From assembly GCA_021324855.1 (NCBI GenBank), contig JAJPIG010000011.1, positions 1-64,000 of the forward strand: 64,000 nucleotides of DNA, written 5' to 3'. Below, piece after piece: positions 26,208-38,726 of the stretch. The first letter of the stretch is position 1, and each line of letters opens with the position of its first letter. A model generated the notes under the pieces. It had not been told where the DNA came from and ran no database searches. It worked only from the letters and a program-made list of their open reading frames with translations. Made by a program: the position numbers and the translations under genes. The DNA is from Pseudomonadota bacterium. Its GTDB lineage: Bacteria; Desulfobacterota; Binatia; Binatales; Binataceae.

Positions 26208-27659
26208 TCACTCCTGTTCGTCAGAATCCGGAAACTCCAGCGCCAGCATCGAAACGTCGCTCACCGTGCGCATGTCGAGTTGAAAAACGCCCCCGCTGAT
26301 CCTGCCGATCACCGGCGGACGCGCGCGCCTGAAGCGCGCCGCGATTGCGTCGGGCGAGAGCGATGGATGCGTGATCGCGAGCGCGCGGCTGGGAAGCTGA
26401 TGGGTCGGCAGCGAGCCCGAGCCGATCTCCGAAGTCGACGGCACAATTTCGATCGCGAAGCCGGGGCCGATCCGTTCGGCGATTATTGCACGCGCCTCAC
26501 TCGCAACGCGCTCCAGTTCATCCGGCGTGCGCGTCAGCATCCGCAGCGTGGGAATCGCGCCGGCGACCGATCGCGAGCGCAGGTAAATCCGAAGCGTCGC
26601 TGAGAGCGCCGCGAGCGTGAGTTTGTCGCATCTGAGCGCGCGCTTCAGCGGATGCGCTTTCAGGCGGTCGACCAGCCCGCGGCGTCCGACAATGATTCCT
26701 GCCTGTGGTCCGCCGAGCAGCTTGTCGCCCGAAAAGGTCACCAGCCCGGCGCCCGCCGCAACGCTTTCGGAAACCAGCGGTTCGCGCGGCAATCCGAACG
26801 CAGCCAGATCGACCAGCGCGCCTGAACCGAGATCTTCGACGACTTCGATGCCGTGCTTCCTTCCGATCGCGGCCAGCTCGGCGAGCGTGACCTCGCTGGT
26901 GAAGCCGACCACGCGATAGTTCGACGGATGCACCTTCATCAAAAGTGCGGTTTCGGGACCGATCGCGGCGGTGAAGTCGCGTGGATGCGTACGATTGGTG
27001 GTGCCGACCTCGCGCAGGCGCGCGCCGCTTTGCGCCATCACCTCTGGGATTCGGAATGAACCGCCGATCTCGATCAATTCGCCGCGTGAAATGATCACTT
27101 CGCGGCCTGCTGCGAGCGCGCTCAGCGCGAGCAGGACCGCCGCCGCGTTGTTGTTGACCACGGTGGCGGCTTCGGCGCCTGTGAGCGCGCACAATTCACC
27201 CTCGATCAGCGCATCGCGATCGCCGCGCGCGCCGCTGACGAGGTCATATTCGAGATTCACCGGCGCGCGCGCCGCCTGCACGACGGCCGCTATCGCCTCC
27301 TCGGCCAGCAACGCGCGGCCGAGATTGGTATGCAGCACGACACCGGTCGCGTTCACCACCGGCGCCAGCGCCGGCTCATCGGCCGCGAACGCGTTGCGAA
27401 CCGCGGCTGTCACGCGCTCCAACATCCCGGCGCGATCACACGGGAGATCGCCGGCGTCCGCCGCGATCTCGGCGCGGATCGCATCCTGCGCGCGGCGCAC
27501 CAGCATCTTGAGGTAATCGCGGCTCAGTTGATGGCCATCGAGCGCGCGCTCCGCCGCCGCGATACATTCATCGATAGGCGGCAGCAACCGCATTGAAGCG
27601 CCGCGCCGTAAGCTCTCGCCCGACGCACTCTCGCGCCGCTTTGCCCGAGTCGTCACCAA
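26208..27659 (-). CDS. selA: L-seryl-tRNA(Sec) selenium transferase
   Basis: A PLP enzyme converting seryl-tRNA(Sec) to selenocysteyl-tRNA(Sec). It carries the N-terminal LPPIDECIAAAERAL, the VINATGVVLHTNLGRALL-like segment (here VVNATGVVLHTNLGRA) and the PLP lysine in TFSGDKLLGGPQAG. Length is 483 residues from TTG 27659, with GTG at the next codon; ATG 27593 is the first ATG and gives a protein more like E. coli SelA in length. selB, selC and selD are not in the window. Its presence implies that the organism makes selenoproteins. Followed by dodecin after about 38 bases. Confidence 0.94.
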   Translation of the reverse strand: MVTTRAKRRESASGESLRRGASMRLLPPIDECIAAAERALDGHQLSRDYLKMLVRRAQDAIRAEIAADAGDLPCDRAGMLERVTAAVRNAFAADEPALAPVVNATGVVLHTNLGRALLAEEAIAAVVQAARAPVNLEYDLVSGARGDRDALIEGELCALTGAEAATVVNNNAAAVLLALSALAAGREVIISRGELIEIGGSFRIPEVMAQSGARLREVGTTNRTHPRDFTAAIGPETALLMKVHPSNYRVVGFTSEVTLAELAAIGRKHGIEVVEDLGSGALVDLAAFGLPREPLVSESVAAGAGLVTFSGDKLLGGPQAGIIVGRRGLVDRLKAHPLKRALRCDKLTLAALSATLRIYLRSRSVAGAIPTLRMLTRTPDELERVASEARAIIAERIGPGFAIEIVPSTSEIGSGSLPTHQLPSRALAITHPSLSPDAIAARFRRARPPVIGRISGGVFQLDMRTVSDVSMLALEFPDSDEQE

Positions 27660-27702
27660 TCTGATTATCGGAAAGCGCGCCGCGCGCGCGCAAGCCGGCG
27701 GT

Positions 27703-28845
27703 CTACGCAGGTTCGGCCGCCTGTCCCATGTCGAGCAGCCGATGCTTGCTGAGCAGCAGGAACCCGCCGCCGAGGCCGATCGCGGCGCAGATCAGCGTCG
27801 CGATCGCGGGACCGAGATGCGACCCGGCGAAGCCCACCTCCAGGCTGCCGAACGGCGCGAGTCCGATGAACGAGACCGTGTAGATGCTCATCACGCGGCC
27901 GCGGAGCTCGTCGGCAACGAACAATTGGAGCATCGTGTTGGTCGAGGCCTGATAGCTTAGCTGGCCTGCACCGCTGAACATCTGCGCGACCATCGAGAGC
28001 GCGAACGACCGCGAGACGCCGAAGACGCCGATCGCCGCCGCCATCGTGAACAGACCCACGATCAGTTGGCGACGCAGATGCCGCGGATCGTGCGAATACG
28101 AGGCGACGCCTATCGCGCCCAGCACCGCGCCTGCCCCTTGCGCCGCAAGCAGGAAGCCGTAGGTCCGCGCGCCTTGATGCAGCACGTGGGCGGCGAAGTA
28201 GGGGATCAGGACCGAATACTGCATCGAGAAACCCGCCGAGATCGCCAGCACGACAAACAGGTAAAACGTGGGCTTATGATGCCATGCGTAGCCGAGCCCT
28301 TCGCGCAACCGGGCGAGCATCACGTTGCCGAACCGCGACGGCTCGCGCCGCGGCACGTCCATCACAATCAGGCTAGCGATCACAGCGATGTAACTGAGAC
28401 CGTTCAGAAAAAAGCAGCCGGCGATGCCGCTCACGACGATCAGTACGCCGGCAACGGCTGGGCCGAGCGCGCGCGCACCGTTGAACGCCATCGAGTTGAG
28501 CGCGATTGCGTTAGGCAGATCTTCGCGCCCGACCATCTCGACGATGAACGCCTGGCGGCCCGGCATATCGAACGAACTGACAAAGCCGTTGAGCGTCGCC
28601 AGCGCGATCACATGCTCGATTCGCACAATGTGCGAGTAAGTGAGCGCCGCTAGGGTGAACGCGCTCAGCATCATGATGGTTTGCGTGCAGATGATGAGCC
28701 TGCGCCGATCAACGTGATCGACGATTACGCCCGCGAACAGCGCGACTATCAGAATCGGCAGGTAACCGACGAACGACACCACGCCCAGCATCCAGGGCGA
28801 ATTGGTGAGCTTGAGCACCAGCCATCCCTGGGCGACGATCTGCAT
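27703..28845 (-). CDS. MFS transporter (EntS-like), N-terminal start problematic
   Basis: A major facilitator superfamily exporter with about 10-12 membrane helices, MFS_3/EntS-like. The loop VDHVDRRRLIICTQ is the conserved motif between helices 2 and 3. The first ATG (28845) lies inside the first helix, yet the same frame is open upstream to a stop at 29047-29049 and encodes the expected N terminus, RALQHRNFRLFFSGQLVSL then IGTW. No ATG, GTG or TTG occurs in that extension. Translation must begin at a non-standard codon (ATA or ATC near 28993-29001) or a frameshift is present near an out-of-frame ATG at about 29027. Substrate unknown. Downstream of bioB. Confidence 0.8.
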   Translation of the reverse strand: MQIVAQGWLVLKLTNSPWMLGVVSFVGYLPILIVALFAGVIVDHVDRRRLIICTQTIMMLSAFTLAALTYSHIVRIEHVIALATLNGFVSSFDMPGRQAFIVEMVGREDLPNAIALNSMAFNGARALGPAVAGVLIVVSGIAGCFFLNGLSYIAVIASLIVMDVPRREPSRFGNVMLARLREGLGYAWHHKPTFYLFVVLAISAGFSMQYSVLIPYFAAHVLHQGARTYGFLLAAQGAGAVLGAIGVASYSHDPRHLRRQLIVGLFTMAAAIGVFGVSRSFALSMVAQMFSGAGQLSYQASTNTMLQLFVADELRGRVMSIYTVSFIGLAPFGSLEVGFAGSHLGPAIATLICAAIGLGGGFLLLSKHRLLDMGQAAEPA

Positions 28846-29095
28846 CCAGGTGCCGATCAGCGAAACCAGTTGGCCGCTAAAAAACAGGCGGAAGTTGCGA
28901 TGCTGAAGGGCGCGGAACGCGCCGCCGGCCCGCGTCGGGATCGATGCTGCCGCGGCCTCGCCGGACGCGGCTTCGGTTTCAACTGCGCGCTCGATGGTTA
29001 TCGCTCGCCGAAAGAAGTGTAGTCCATCTTGGCAGAGTGGGGTGCATCACGCGAGCAAATCCGCGCGAATCGGGAAACCTAACCGAAGGACCGAA

Positions 29096-30094
29096 TCAGC
29101 TTCGGGCCTCGACGACCTCGAAGCCGGCGCGCTCGATCATCTCGCGCGTCGCCGCATAGCCCAGACCGGGCGTGGTCAGATAACCGTTGACGAAAATCGA
29201 ATTGACGGCGTTGAACAGCGCGGGTTGGCGCGCGCCGAGATTCAATTCGCGTCCGCCAGCGGCACGGACCTCGCTCTTCGGATTCAGGAGGCGGAAAAGA
29301 CAGGCGGCCTTGAGACAGCGCTCGGGCGTAAGTCTCTGCGCGGATTCGAGCGGCGTGCCCTTGATCGGATGGAGAAAATTGATCGGCACCGAATCAATTC
29401 CAAGACGACGGGTGGCGTACGCCAGATCGATCAAGTCGTCGTCAGTCTCGCCCATTCCGATGATCCCGCCCGAGCAGGTGCTGAGGCCGGCGGCGCGGAC
29501 ATTCTCGATGGTGGCGACGCGGTCATCCCAGGTATGGGTGGTGCAGATGCGCGGGTAAAAGCGGCGGCTCGTGTTGAGATTATGATTTATCCATCCCGCG
29601 CCCGCTTCCTTGAGCGTCTCGGCTTGAGCGCGATCCATCAGGCCGAGCGAAAGGCAGAGCTCGAGTTCCGGCAACTCGCTGCGAATTCTTTCGCACGCCT
29701 CGCCCAGATGATCGATATCGCGGGCGGCCGGGCCGCGCATGCTGCAGACCATGCAGTAGCGCTGGGCGCCGGTTTCGGCCGCCTCGCGCGCCCCTTCGAC
29801 CAGTTCCGCGATGCTCTGGAGCTTGTAGACCGGGATGTCCGCCTTCGAGACGCGCGATTGCGAGCAATAATGGCAATCCTCGGGGCAGATGCCGCTCTGC
29901 GCGTTGCGCAGGATGCAAATTTTCACCTGCCGGCCGAACGCCGCCTCGCGAACGCGCAAGGTCGCTGCGAGCAGGTCGGGAAGCCGCTCATCGGGACAAT
30001 CGAGGATTGCGCCTGCCACCGGGCGCGGCAGTTCCGCGCCGGCGAGCACCGCGGCGGTCATTTGGTCGAGATCGAGCGTATCGAATCGGATCAT
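29096..30094 (-). CDS. bioB: Biotin synthase
   Basis: A radical-SAM enzyme inserting sulfur into dethiobiotin. The start ATG 30094 gives about 332 residues; ATG/GTG codons 12 codons upstream are possible but the family begins near here. The radical-SAM cluster motif is CPEDCHYCSQS (C-x3-C-x2-C). The [2Fe-2S] region has YCMVCSMRG and NHNLNTSRRFY. STCSGGIIGMGE and the C-terminal NSIFVNGYLTTPG motif are typical of BioB. No other bio genes are in the window. Confidence 0.95.
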   Translation of the reverse strand: MIRFDTLDLDQMTAAVLAGAELPRPVAGAILDCPDERLPDLLAATLRVREAAFGRQVKICILRNAQSGICPEDCHYCSQSRVSKADIPVYKLQSIAELVEGAREAAETGAQRYCMVCSMRGPAARDIDHLGEACERIRSELPELELCLSLGLMDRAQAETLKEAGAGWINHNLNTSRRFYPRICTTHTWDDRVATIENVRAAGLSTCSGGIIGMGETDDDLIDLAYATRRLGIDSVPINFLHPIKGTPLESAQRLTPERCLKAACLFRLLNPKSEVRAAGGRELNLGARQPALFNAVNSIFVNGYLTTPGLGYAATREMIERAGFEVVEARS

Positions 30095-30209
30095 TGTGGT
30101 GCGGCTCCAATCATCGCAGCCGCGCATCACAATTACGGGCTCGATCCATTCGGATCAAGTGCTCCTTAGAGCGGCAATCGCGCCGAGTGTCTGCGTATGA
30201 GCGGGGCTT

Positions 30210-30237
30210 TTGCGAAAATTTCGGGACGTTATAGAAT
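30210..30237 (+). promoter_or_regulatory. Probable promoter of ribBX
   Basis: TTGCGA (30210-30215) and TAGAAT (30232-30237) are 16 bases apart, about 50 bases before the ribBX ATG. I looked for the conserved blocks of an FMN riboswitch between this promoter and the gene and found none. Confidence 0.45.
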
Positions 30238-30288
30238 CTTCTTACTGGGGACGCCTGCCGATAGAATGAGCGTCGCCCGGCTCGATCG

Positions 30289-31467
30289 ATGTTCGGCGAA
30301 ATCAATCCGCGCGCAAAAGCCAAAGCTCCCTTCATTTCCGTCGAAGCTGCGCTGGAGGAGATCCGGCGCGGCCAGATGGTCATCTTGATGGATGACGAAG
30401 AGCGCGAAAACGAGGGCGACCTGTGCATGGCGGCCGAAAAGGTGACTGCCGAGGCCGTCAATTTCATGGCCAAGCACGGCCGCGGCCTCATCTGCCTGCC
30501 GATGTCCTCGGAGCGCGCCGACCAGCTCGGCCTCAATCCGATGGTCGCCAACAACCAGGCGCCGCTCGGCACCGCATTCACGATTTCGATCAACGCCAAG
30601 GCCGCGCCGGGCTCCGGCGTTTCGGCGCATGCGCGCGCCGTCACAATCCTGCAGGCGGTCCGCGATGAGGCGAACGCCTCCGATTTCATCAGTCCGGGCC
30701 ATGTCTATCCGCTTCGCGCGCGCGATGGTGGCGTGCTCGTGCGCACCGGCCAGACCGAGGGCGCCGTCGATCTCGCACGCCTGGCAGGGCTCAAGCCCGC
30801 CGGCGTCATCTGCGAGATTCTTAAGGAAGACGGTACGATGGCCCGGCGCGACGACCTGGTGCAGTTCGCGCGCACTCACAAGCTCAAGATCGTGACCGTC
30901 GCCGATATCATCGAACATCGGCTACGAAACGAAACGATGGTGGTGCGGATCGCAGAGGCTCGTCTACCGACCGCTCATGGCGAGTTCCGCGCTGTCGTCT
31001 ACCGCAACCGCATCGATCTGACCGAGCATCTGGTGCTGGTAATGGGGACGGTCGATCCGAGCCGTCCAATTCTGGTGCGGGCGCATCGCGAGTACCTGCC
31101 CGGCGATGTCTTCGGATATTCCTCGCGCGATACGCGGAGCCTGCTGAGGGTCGCAATGGAGCGGGTGGCCGAAGCGGGTAACGGCGTGATTCTTTACCTT
31201 AAGCGCGAAGCCAACGCGATCGCCGCGGAGCTTACCGGCAACGGTCAGCGCAAGCGCGCGGTAAGCACACATCTCAATCAGCCGCCGGTCGACTTTCGCG
31301 AGTATGGAATCGGCGCGCAGATTCTGCGCGATGTCGGCGTGCGCAAGATGATCCTGATGTCCGATACTGCGCCGCGTTTGGCAAATCTCACCGGCTACGG
31401 ACTCGAAGTCGTCGACCATATCCCGCTGCTGGTCGAGTCCGCCCCGGCGGCATCGAATGGCCGCTAG
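30289..31467 (+). CDS. ribBX: RibBX: DHBP synthase fused to a degenerate GTP cyclohydrolase II-like domain
   Basis: A 392-residue protein. Residues about 15-215 are 3,4-dihydroxy-2-butanone-4-phosphate synthase, with the acidic site DDEERENEGDL, the APGSGVSAHARA segment and SPGHVYPLRARDGGVL. Residues about 217-385 align with RibA, but all three zinc-ligand cysteines of the E. coli motif HSEC-x10-C-x-C are gone (Tyr, Arg and Thr in the stretch HREYLPGDVFGYSSRDT). GTP cyclohydrolase II activity is therefore unlikely. This matches the RibBX variant known from proteobacteria. Pipelines usually name it ribBA or ribA. No strong ribosome binding site is seen before ATG 30289. Confidence 0.88.
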   Translation: MFGEINPRAKAKAPFISVEAALEEIRRGQMVILMDDEERENEGDLCMAAEKVTAEAVNFMAKHGRGLICLPMSSERADQLGLNPMVANNQAPLGTAFTISINAKAAPGSGVSAHARAVTILQAVRDEANASDFISPGHVYPLRARDGGVLVRTGQTEGAVDLARLAGLKPAGVICEILKEDGTMARRDDLVQFARTHKLKIVTVADIIEHRLRNETMVVRIAEARLPTAHGEFRAVVYRNRIDLTEHLVLVMGTVDPSRPILVRAHREYLPGDVFGYSSRDTRSLLRVAMERVAEAGNGVILYLKREANAIAAELTGNGQRKRAVSTHLNQPPVDFREYGIGAQILRDVGVRKMILMSDTAPRLANLTGYGLEVVDHIPLLVESAPAASNGR

Positions 31468-31590
31468 CGAGCCTTGGAGGACCAGCTAGCTGGCGATTCG
31501 CCGCATATTTTGGGAACGTTTTTCGGTGCCATTTCGGTTTTCAATCATCGGATGTCCCAGCGACCTTTGATCCCGAAGGCTTCTGTGCGG

Positions 31591-33366
31591 ATGCAATCGC
31601 TCTCCAACCCAGGCGCCGCTCGAGCGGCGCTCATTTTTTTCATTTTCGCCGGGGTGGCGATTGCGCTCAGTCTGCTGTCCTCCCCCGCTGTGATCGCGAC
31701 GCCGGAAGTCGTCACGATCGATGCGGTCGCTCTCGATCGACCCCTTGCAGCCGGACGCACGAGCACCCTGCTGGTTACGCTGGGAATTCTCGACGGATGG
31801 CATATCAACTCGAATCGTCCGCTATCCGAGGATTTCATCCCAACCCAGGTCAGCATGAGCACGCCGCCCGGCGTGACGGCGGGCGCGCCCGTGTATCCGA
31901 CGCCTGAGATCGTAAGCCTCGGCTTCTCTTCGGGCGAGAAATTTTCGGTCTTCACTGGAATCGCAGTAGTCAAAATCCCGCTAACCCCGGACGCCAGCTT
32001 CAAGCCACAAACCTCCGAACCCGGCGCCATCAAGGTCGATTATCAGGCGTGCAACAACACCGAGTGTCTGCGTCCGTCATCGATCAGTAAGGATATCGAT
32101 CTCGCCACTCTGGCCGACCGGAGCCGCGGTCCTGCAGCCGGAACAGCGCCGTCTGAGCCGGTTGCGGACTCAGGCGGTTTCGCAAGGTTCTTCAGCAGCC
32201 ACGGCTATATTCTCGGCTTTCTGCTCGTCTTGGTGGGCGGCCTGGCGCTCAATCTCACGCCCTGCGTCTATCCGCTTATCGGCGTGACGATTGCCTACTT
32301 CGGCAATCAGTCGGGAACCCATCGTAAGGTCGCGATGCTGGCCGTCGTCTACGTGCTGGGAATCGCGCTGATGTTCTCGTCGGTCGGCGTCGCGGTGGCG
32401 CTTTCGGGCGGGCTCTTCGGAGCTGCCCTGCAGAACGCCTATGTATTGAGCGCCATCGCGGCCGTGATGGTGCTGCTCGCCCTGTCGAGCTTCGGCGTGT
32501 TCGTATTGCAGGCGCCGCAATGGATGATGCGATGGGCGGCGGTTTCGCGGCCGGGCTTTGCGGGCGCGCTTCTGATGGGCCTCGGGATGGGCGTGGTGGC
32601 CGCGCCGTGTATCGGTCCGATCGTGCTTGGGCTGCTGCTGATGGTCGAGCGGAGCGGTAATCCGCTCTTCGGGTTCGCGCTTTTCTTTACGCTCGCGGTC
32701 GGACTGGGGCTACCGTACATCGGACTTGCGATGGCCGCCGGGAGCATCCGCCGATTGCCGCGCTCGGGCGAATGGCTTCGATGGACCGAGCAGTTGTTCG
32801 GCTTCGTGCTCATCGGGCTTGCGCTCTACTTCATCGAACCTGTCGTGCCGGGCCATATCATCAACCGCATCCTGCCGTTCTATGCGGCGAGCGCGGGAAT
32901 CTACCTTGGGTTCATCAGCAGTGCGGGACGAAGCTGGCGGCCGTTTCTAATTTTCAGGAGCGCGGTGGGAATCGCCGCGATCGGTGCGCTGGTCTATCTG
33001 GTCGTGCCGCATGGACCGCGTATCGCATTGCGGTTCGCACCCTTCAATGAAGGTGCTTTGGCGCGTGCGCGCGCTGACGGCAAGCCGGTGCTGGTCGATT
33101 TCAGCGCCGAATGGTGCATCCCGTGCCGCGAGATGGAGCGCACCACGTACGCCGATCCGGCGGTCATCAAAGCGGCCTTGGGTTTCGTTCGGTTGCGGGC
33201 AGATCTGACCGCGGAAAACGTCGAAAATAAAGAACTTGCGCATCATTTTGGCGTGCAGGGCGTGCCGACAACGCTTTTCATCGATCCGGCAGGACACATA
33301 CGAAAGCGCGAGGTCGGATACGTCGGTCCTCGGCAGTTCCTCGATGATCTTAGGGCTGTGGATTAG
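31591..33366 (+). CDS. dsbD: Thiol:disulfide interchange protein DsbD
   Basis: A three-part DsbD that carries electrons from cytoplasmic thioredoxin to periplasmic thiols. The start ATG 31591 gives a clean signal peptide ending near SSPAVIA; ATG 31552 and TTG 31474 upstream are alternatives. The N-terminal periplasmic domain has its Cys pair in ACNNTEC. The membrane domain holds the redox cysteines in LTPCVYP and AAPCIGP. The C-terminal thioredoxin-like domain has EWCIPCREM. The likely job is disulfide isomerisation or cytochrome c maturation. It follows ribBX closely on the same strand. Confidence 0.93.
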   Translation: MQSLSNPGAARAALIFFIFAGVAIALSLLSSPAVIATPEVVTIDAVALDRPLAAGRTSTLLVTLGILDGWHINSNRPLSEDFIPTQVSMSTPPGVTAGAPVYPTPEIVSLGFSSGEKFSVFTGIAVVKIPLTPDASFKPQTSEPGAIKVDYQACNNTECLRPSSISKDIDLATLADRSRGPAAGTAPSEPVADSGGFARFFSSHGYILGFLLVLVGGLALNLTPCVYPLIGVTIAYFGNQSGTHRKVAMLAVVYVLGIALMFSSVGVAVALSGGLFGAALQNAYVLSAIAAVMVLLALSSFGVFVLQAPQWMMRWAAVSRPGFAGALLMGLGMGVVAAPCIGPIVLGLLLMVERSGNPLFGFALFFTLAVGLGLPYIGLAMAAGSIRRLPRSGEWLRWTEQLFGFVLIGLALYFIEPVVPGHIINRILPFYAASAGIYLGFISSAGRSWRPFLIFRSAVGIAAIGALVYLVVPHGPRIALRFAPFNEGALARARADGKPVLVDFSAEWCIPCREMERTTYADPAVIKAALGFVRLRADLTAENVENKELAHHFGVQGVPTTLFIDPAGHIRKREVGYVGPRQFLDDLRAVD

Positions 33367-33549
33367 CCCTCTTTTGGTTTGCTACAATAGATCAGCGTTT
33401 GATTTCAGTCCGGAAAATGCTCCGGAGGACGGCCGTTGAAGCGATCTGCTGGAGTGTCGGCTTTTATAACAAATCTGTGTGATTTTTACGATACGCGAGA
33501 TCTTAATCAAACGACGTTCCATTTTCTATTTCTTTTACATCAATTATTC

Positions 33550-33578
33550 TTTACTTCGCTTCCTTAAATCGATACCAT
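33550..33578 (+). promoter_or_regulatory. Possible gyrB promoter in AT-rich gap
   Basis: The 260-base gap 33367-33626 is clearly more AT-rich than its surroundings. TTTACT (33550-33555) and TACCAT (33573-33578) are 17 bases apart, about 50 bases before gyrB. Both boxes are imperfect, so this is tentative. No DnaA boxes were found, so I do not call an origin. Confidence 0.35.
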
Positions 33579-33608
33579 ACAAGTTGTGTTGAGGTTGCGG
33601 TGAGGTAG

Positions 33609-36044
<2,436 letters not shown>

Positions 36045-36130
36045 CGGATAAGTTTTTCCGCGGCCGATGTGTGTTCCTTGTTTGTCGCGGCGCGCGGAGC
36101 CGGGCGCTAATGACGACAGGCGCAGAATAA

Positions 36131-38656
36131 ATGGCGACCACTAACGGCAACGAACCAATCCGCAACGAACCGTCGCTGCTGAATATCGAAGACGACATGC
36201 GGCAGTCGTACCTCGACTACGCGATGTCGGTGAATATCGGGCGCGCGCTGCCCGATCTCCGCGACGGCCTCAAGCCCGTGCATCGACGGATCCTCTACGC
36301 GATGTTCCGCGAGGGTCTGCTCGCGAATCGCCGCTACTCGAAATGCGCCGGCGTTGTCGGCGAGGTCCTCAAACGCTACCACCCGCACGGCGATTCCGCC
36401 GTCTACGACGCGCTGGTCCGGATGGCTCAGCCGTTCTCGGTCCGCTACCCGCTTATCGACGGCCAGGGCAACTTCGGCTCGATCGATGGTGACCCGCCCG
36501 CCGCCTATCGTTACACCGAATGCCGCCTGACGAGGCTGGCCGAGCTGATGCTCGCCGATATCGACAAGGAGACGGTCGACTTCGTTCCCAACTTCGACGG
36601 CTCGCAGGAAGAGCCCGAGGTGCTGCCCGCGCAGATTCCCAACCTGCTCATCAACGGCTCGGACGGAATCGCGGTCGGGATGGCGACCAACATTCCGCCG
36701 CACAACCTGGGCGAAGTCTGCGACGCTTTGCTCGCGTTGATCGAGAAGCCCGACCTGCCGCTGGAGAAGATTCTCAATATCATCCCGGGCCCCGATTTCC
36801 CGACTGGCGGACAGTTGCTTGGCCGCGATGCGGTGCGTCAGGCCTATCTCGCCGGGCGCGGAATTCTCACGATGCGCGCGCTGGCGGTGATCGAGACCGA
36901 CAAGCGCAGCGGACGCGCCTCGATAATCGTGCGCGAGATCCCGTACCAGGTAAACAAGACCCGCTTGATCGAGCGGATCGCCGATCTGGTCAACGATCGC
37001 CGCATCGACGGAATCAGCGACCTGCGCGACGAATCGGATCGCGACGGAATGCGGATCGTGATCGAGCTCAAGCGCGACGCCGAGCCGCGGATCGTGCTGA
37101 ACCAGCTCTACAAGCTCACTCCGATGCAGGAGAGCTACGGGCTCATCATGCTCGCGATCCAGGAGGGCCGGCCGCGCGAGCTTAATCTTCGCGAGATGCT
37201 GGTCGCGTTCCTCGACCATCGCGAACGCGTCATCACCCGCCGCTCGCTGTTCGAGAAGCGCCAGGCCGAAGCACGACTTCACATCCTCGAGGGTCTCCTG
37301 ATCGCGCTCAAGAACCTCGACCCGGTCATCAAGTTGATTCGTGCGTCGAAGGACGCCGAGTCGGCGCGCAGCGGCCTGATGACGCAGTTCAAGCTCACGC
37401 AAGCGCAGGCCCAGGCGATCCTCGACCTGACGCTTCGCCGCTTGACGTCGCTCGAGCGCGACAAGATCGCCGCCGAGTACAAAGAGACCGAGGAGACAAT
37501 CACGCGGCTCACGCGAATTCTGAGCGATCGCAAGGTTCTGATGGGGCTCATCGCGGATGACCTGAAGAAAATCAAGGAGGAGTTCGCCGATCCCCGCCGC
37601 ACGCAGATTATCGAGGCCGAAGGCGATTTCGATGTCGAGGATTTGATCGTCGAGGAAGACGTGCTCGTCACCGTCAGCCATGGCGGCTATATCAAGCGCA
37701 CGCCGCTCTCGCTCTATCGCACGCAACGGCGCGGCGGACGCGGCAAGATCGGTGCCAGCACCGGCGAGGAGGACTTCGTCGAGCATCTGGTGCCGGTCTC
37801 GACGCACGATCGCCTGCTGTTCTTCACCAGCGCCGGCAAGGTCTATCAACTGAAGGCCTACGAGCTGCCGGAGGCCGGCCGCGCGGCACGCGGCCGTTCG
37901 ATCGCAAATCTCCTAAGTCTCGCCGACGGCGAGTCGCTCTCGGCATTCATGGCGATACCGAAGGACACCGCCGGCAAGTACGTTTTCTTCGCCACCCGCC
38001 GCGGACGCGTGAAGAAAACCGAACTCGATCAGTTCGCGAACATCCGCTCCACCGGCATCATCGCGATCAGCCTCGAAGAGGGCGACGAGCTGGTCGGCGT
38101 GCGGATCACCGACGGTCATCAGCAGATCGTGCTTTCGACCCGCGAAGGCCAGGCGATCCGCTTCGCCGAGGACGAAGTGCGCGCGATGGGCCGCGATACG
38201 CAGGGCGTGATCGGCATGGAGCTCGATTCCTACAGCGTCAAGGATGGCAAGACCGTCACGCTGGTGCAGGACGAGGTGGTCTCGATGGCAACCTCGCGCG
38301 AGGGCGAGACACTGCTCACGGTCTCCGAGCTCGGCTTCGGCAAGCGCACCCCGGCCAGCGAGTATCGGCTGACTCATCGCGGCGGCAAAGGCGTCATCAC
38401 GATGAACGTGACGGACAAAACCGGCAAGGTCATCAACGTCCGCCAGGTCGGCTCCGACGATCAGGTGATGCTCATAACCGACGGCGGCAAGGTCATCCGG
38501 CTCGACGTGAAGACGGTGCGCATCACCGGTCGCAACGCGCAGGGCGTTAGACTGGTGCGGCTGGAAGAGGGCGAGAAGGTGCGCGCGGTTGCCGGCCTCG
38601 CCGAGCGCGAAGAGGAAGGCAACGGCGCGGAACCCGAGGACGGCTCAGGTAAATAG
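36131..38656 (+). CDS. gyrA: DNA gyrase subunit A
   Basis: An 841-residue breakage-rejoining subunit of gyrase. The catalytic Tyr is in [10 protein letters not shown]. The stretch [20 protein letters not shown] keeps Ser and Asp at the E. coli 83 and 87 positions, so the usual quinolone-resistance changes are absent. The C-terminal beta-pinwheel contains the GyrA box QRRGGRGK, separating gyrase from topoisomerase IV ParC. The C terminus ends in an acidic tail, as is usual. A short inverted repeat follows the stop, without a T run. Confidence 0.98.
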   Translation: MATTNGNEPIRNEPSLLNIEDDMRQSYLDYAMSVNIGRALPDLRDGLKPVHRRILYAMFREGLLANRRYSKCAGVVGEVLKRYHPHGDSAVYDALVRMAQPFSVRYPLIDGQGNFGSIDGDPPAAYRYTECRLTRLAELMLADIDKETVDFVPNFDGSQEEPEVLPAQIPNLLINGSDGIAVGMATNIPPHNLGEVCDALLALIEKPDLPLEKILNIIPGPDFPTGGQLLGRDAVRQAYLAGRGILTMRALAVIETDKRSGRASIIVREIPYQVNKTRLIERIADLVNDRRIDGISDLRDESDRDGMRIVIELKRDAEPRIVLNQLYKLTPMQESYGLIMLAIQEGRPRELNLREMLVAFLDHRERVITRRSLFEKRQAEARLHILEGLLIALKNLDPVIKLIRASKDAESARSGLMTQFKLTQAQAQAILDLTLRRLTSLERDKIAAEYKETEETITRLTRILSDRKVLMGLIADDLKKIKEEFADPRRTQIIEAEGDFDVEDLIVEEDVLVTVSHGGYIKRTPLSLYRTQRRGGRGKIGASTGEEDFVEHLVPVSTHDRLLFFTSAGKVYQLKAYELPEAGRAARGRSIANLLSLADGESLSAFMAIPKDTAGKYVFFATRRGRVKKTELDQFANIRSTGIIAISLEEGDELVGVRITDGHQQIVLSTREGQAIRFAEDEVRAMGRDTQGVIGMELDSYSVKDGKTVTLVQDEVVSMATSREGETLLTVSELGFGKRTPASEYRLTHRGGKGVITMNVTDKTGKVINVRQVGSDDQVMLITDGGKVIRLDVKTVRITGRNAQGVRLVRLEEGEKVRAVAGLAEREEEGNGAEPEDGSGK

Positions 38657-38726
38657 TTCGCAGTCTCACGCTCCTCGGACAGGATGAGGAGAGGAGACCA
38701 CTCAGCTTGCGGCGTTCAGCTTTATA

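Noticed and set aside
25105-26283. Forward open frame of 392 codons over the LLM oxidoreductase and dodecin genes
   Set aside because: Antisense to two recognisable proteins; composition is Arg-rich and without a domain.
30131-30288. Possible FMN riboswitch before ribBX
   Set aside because: None of the conserved RFN-element blocks can be found; only a promoter-like pair is visible.
36107-37849. Long reverse-strand open frame of 580 codons over gyrA
   Set aside because: It is antisense to a clearly conserved gyrA; long shadow frames are expected in high-G+C DNA, and the translation is rich in His/Arg/Asp with no known domain.
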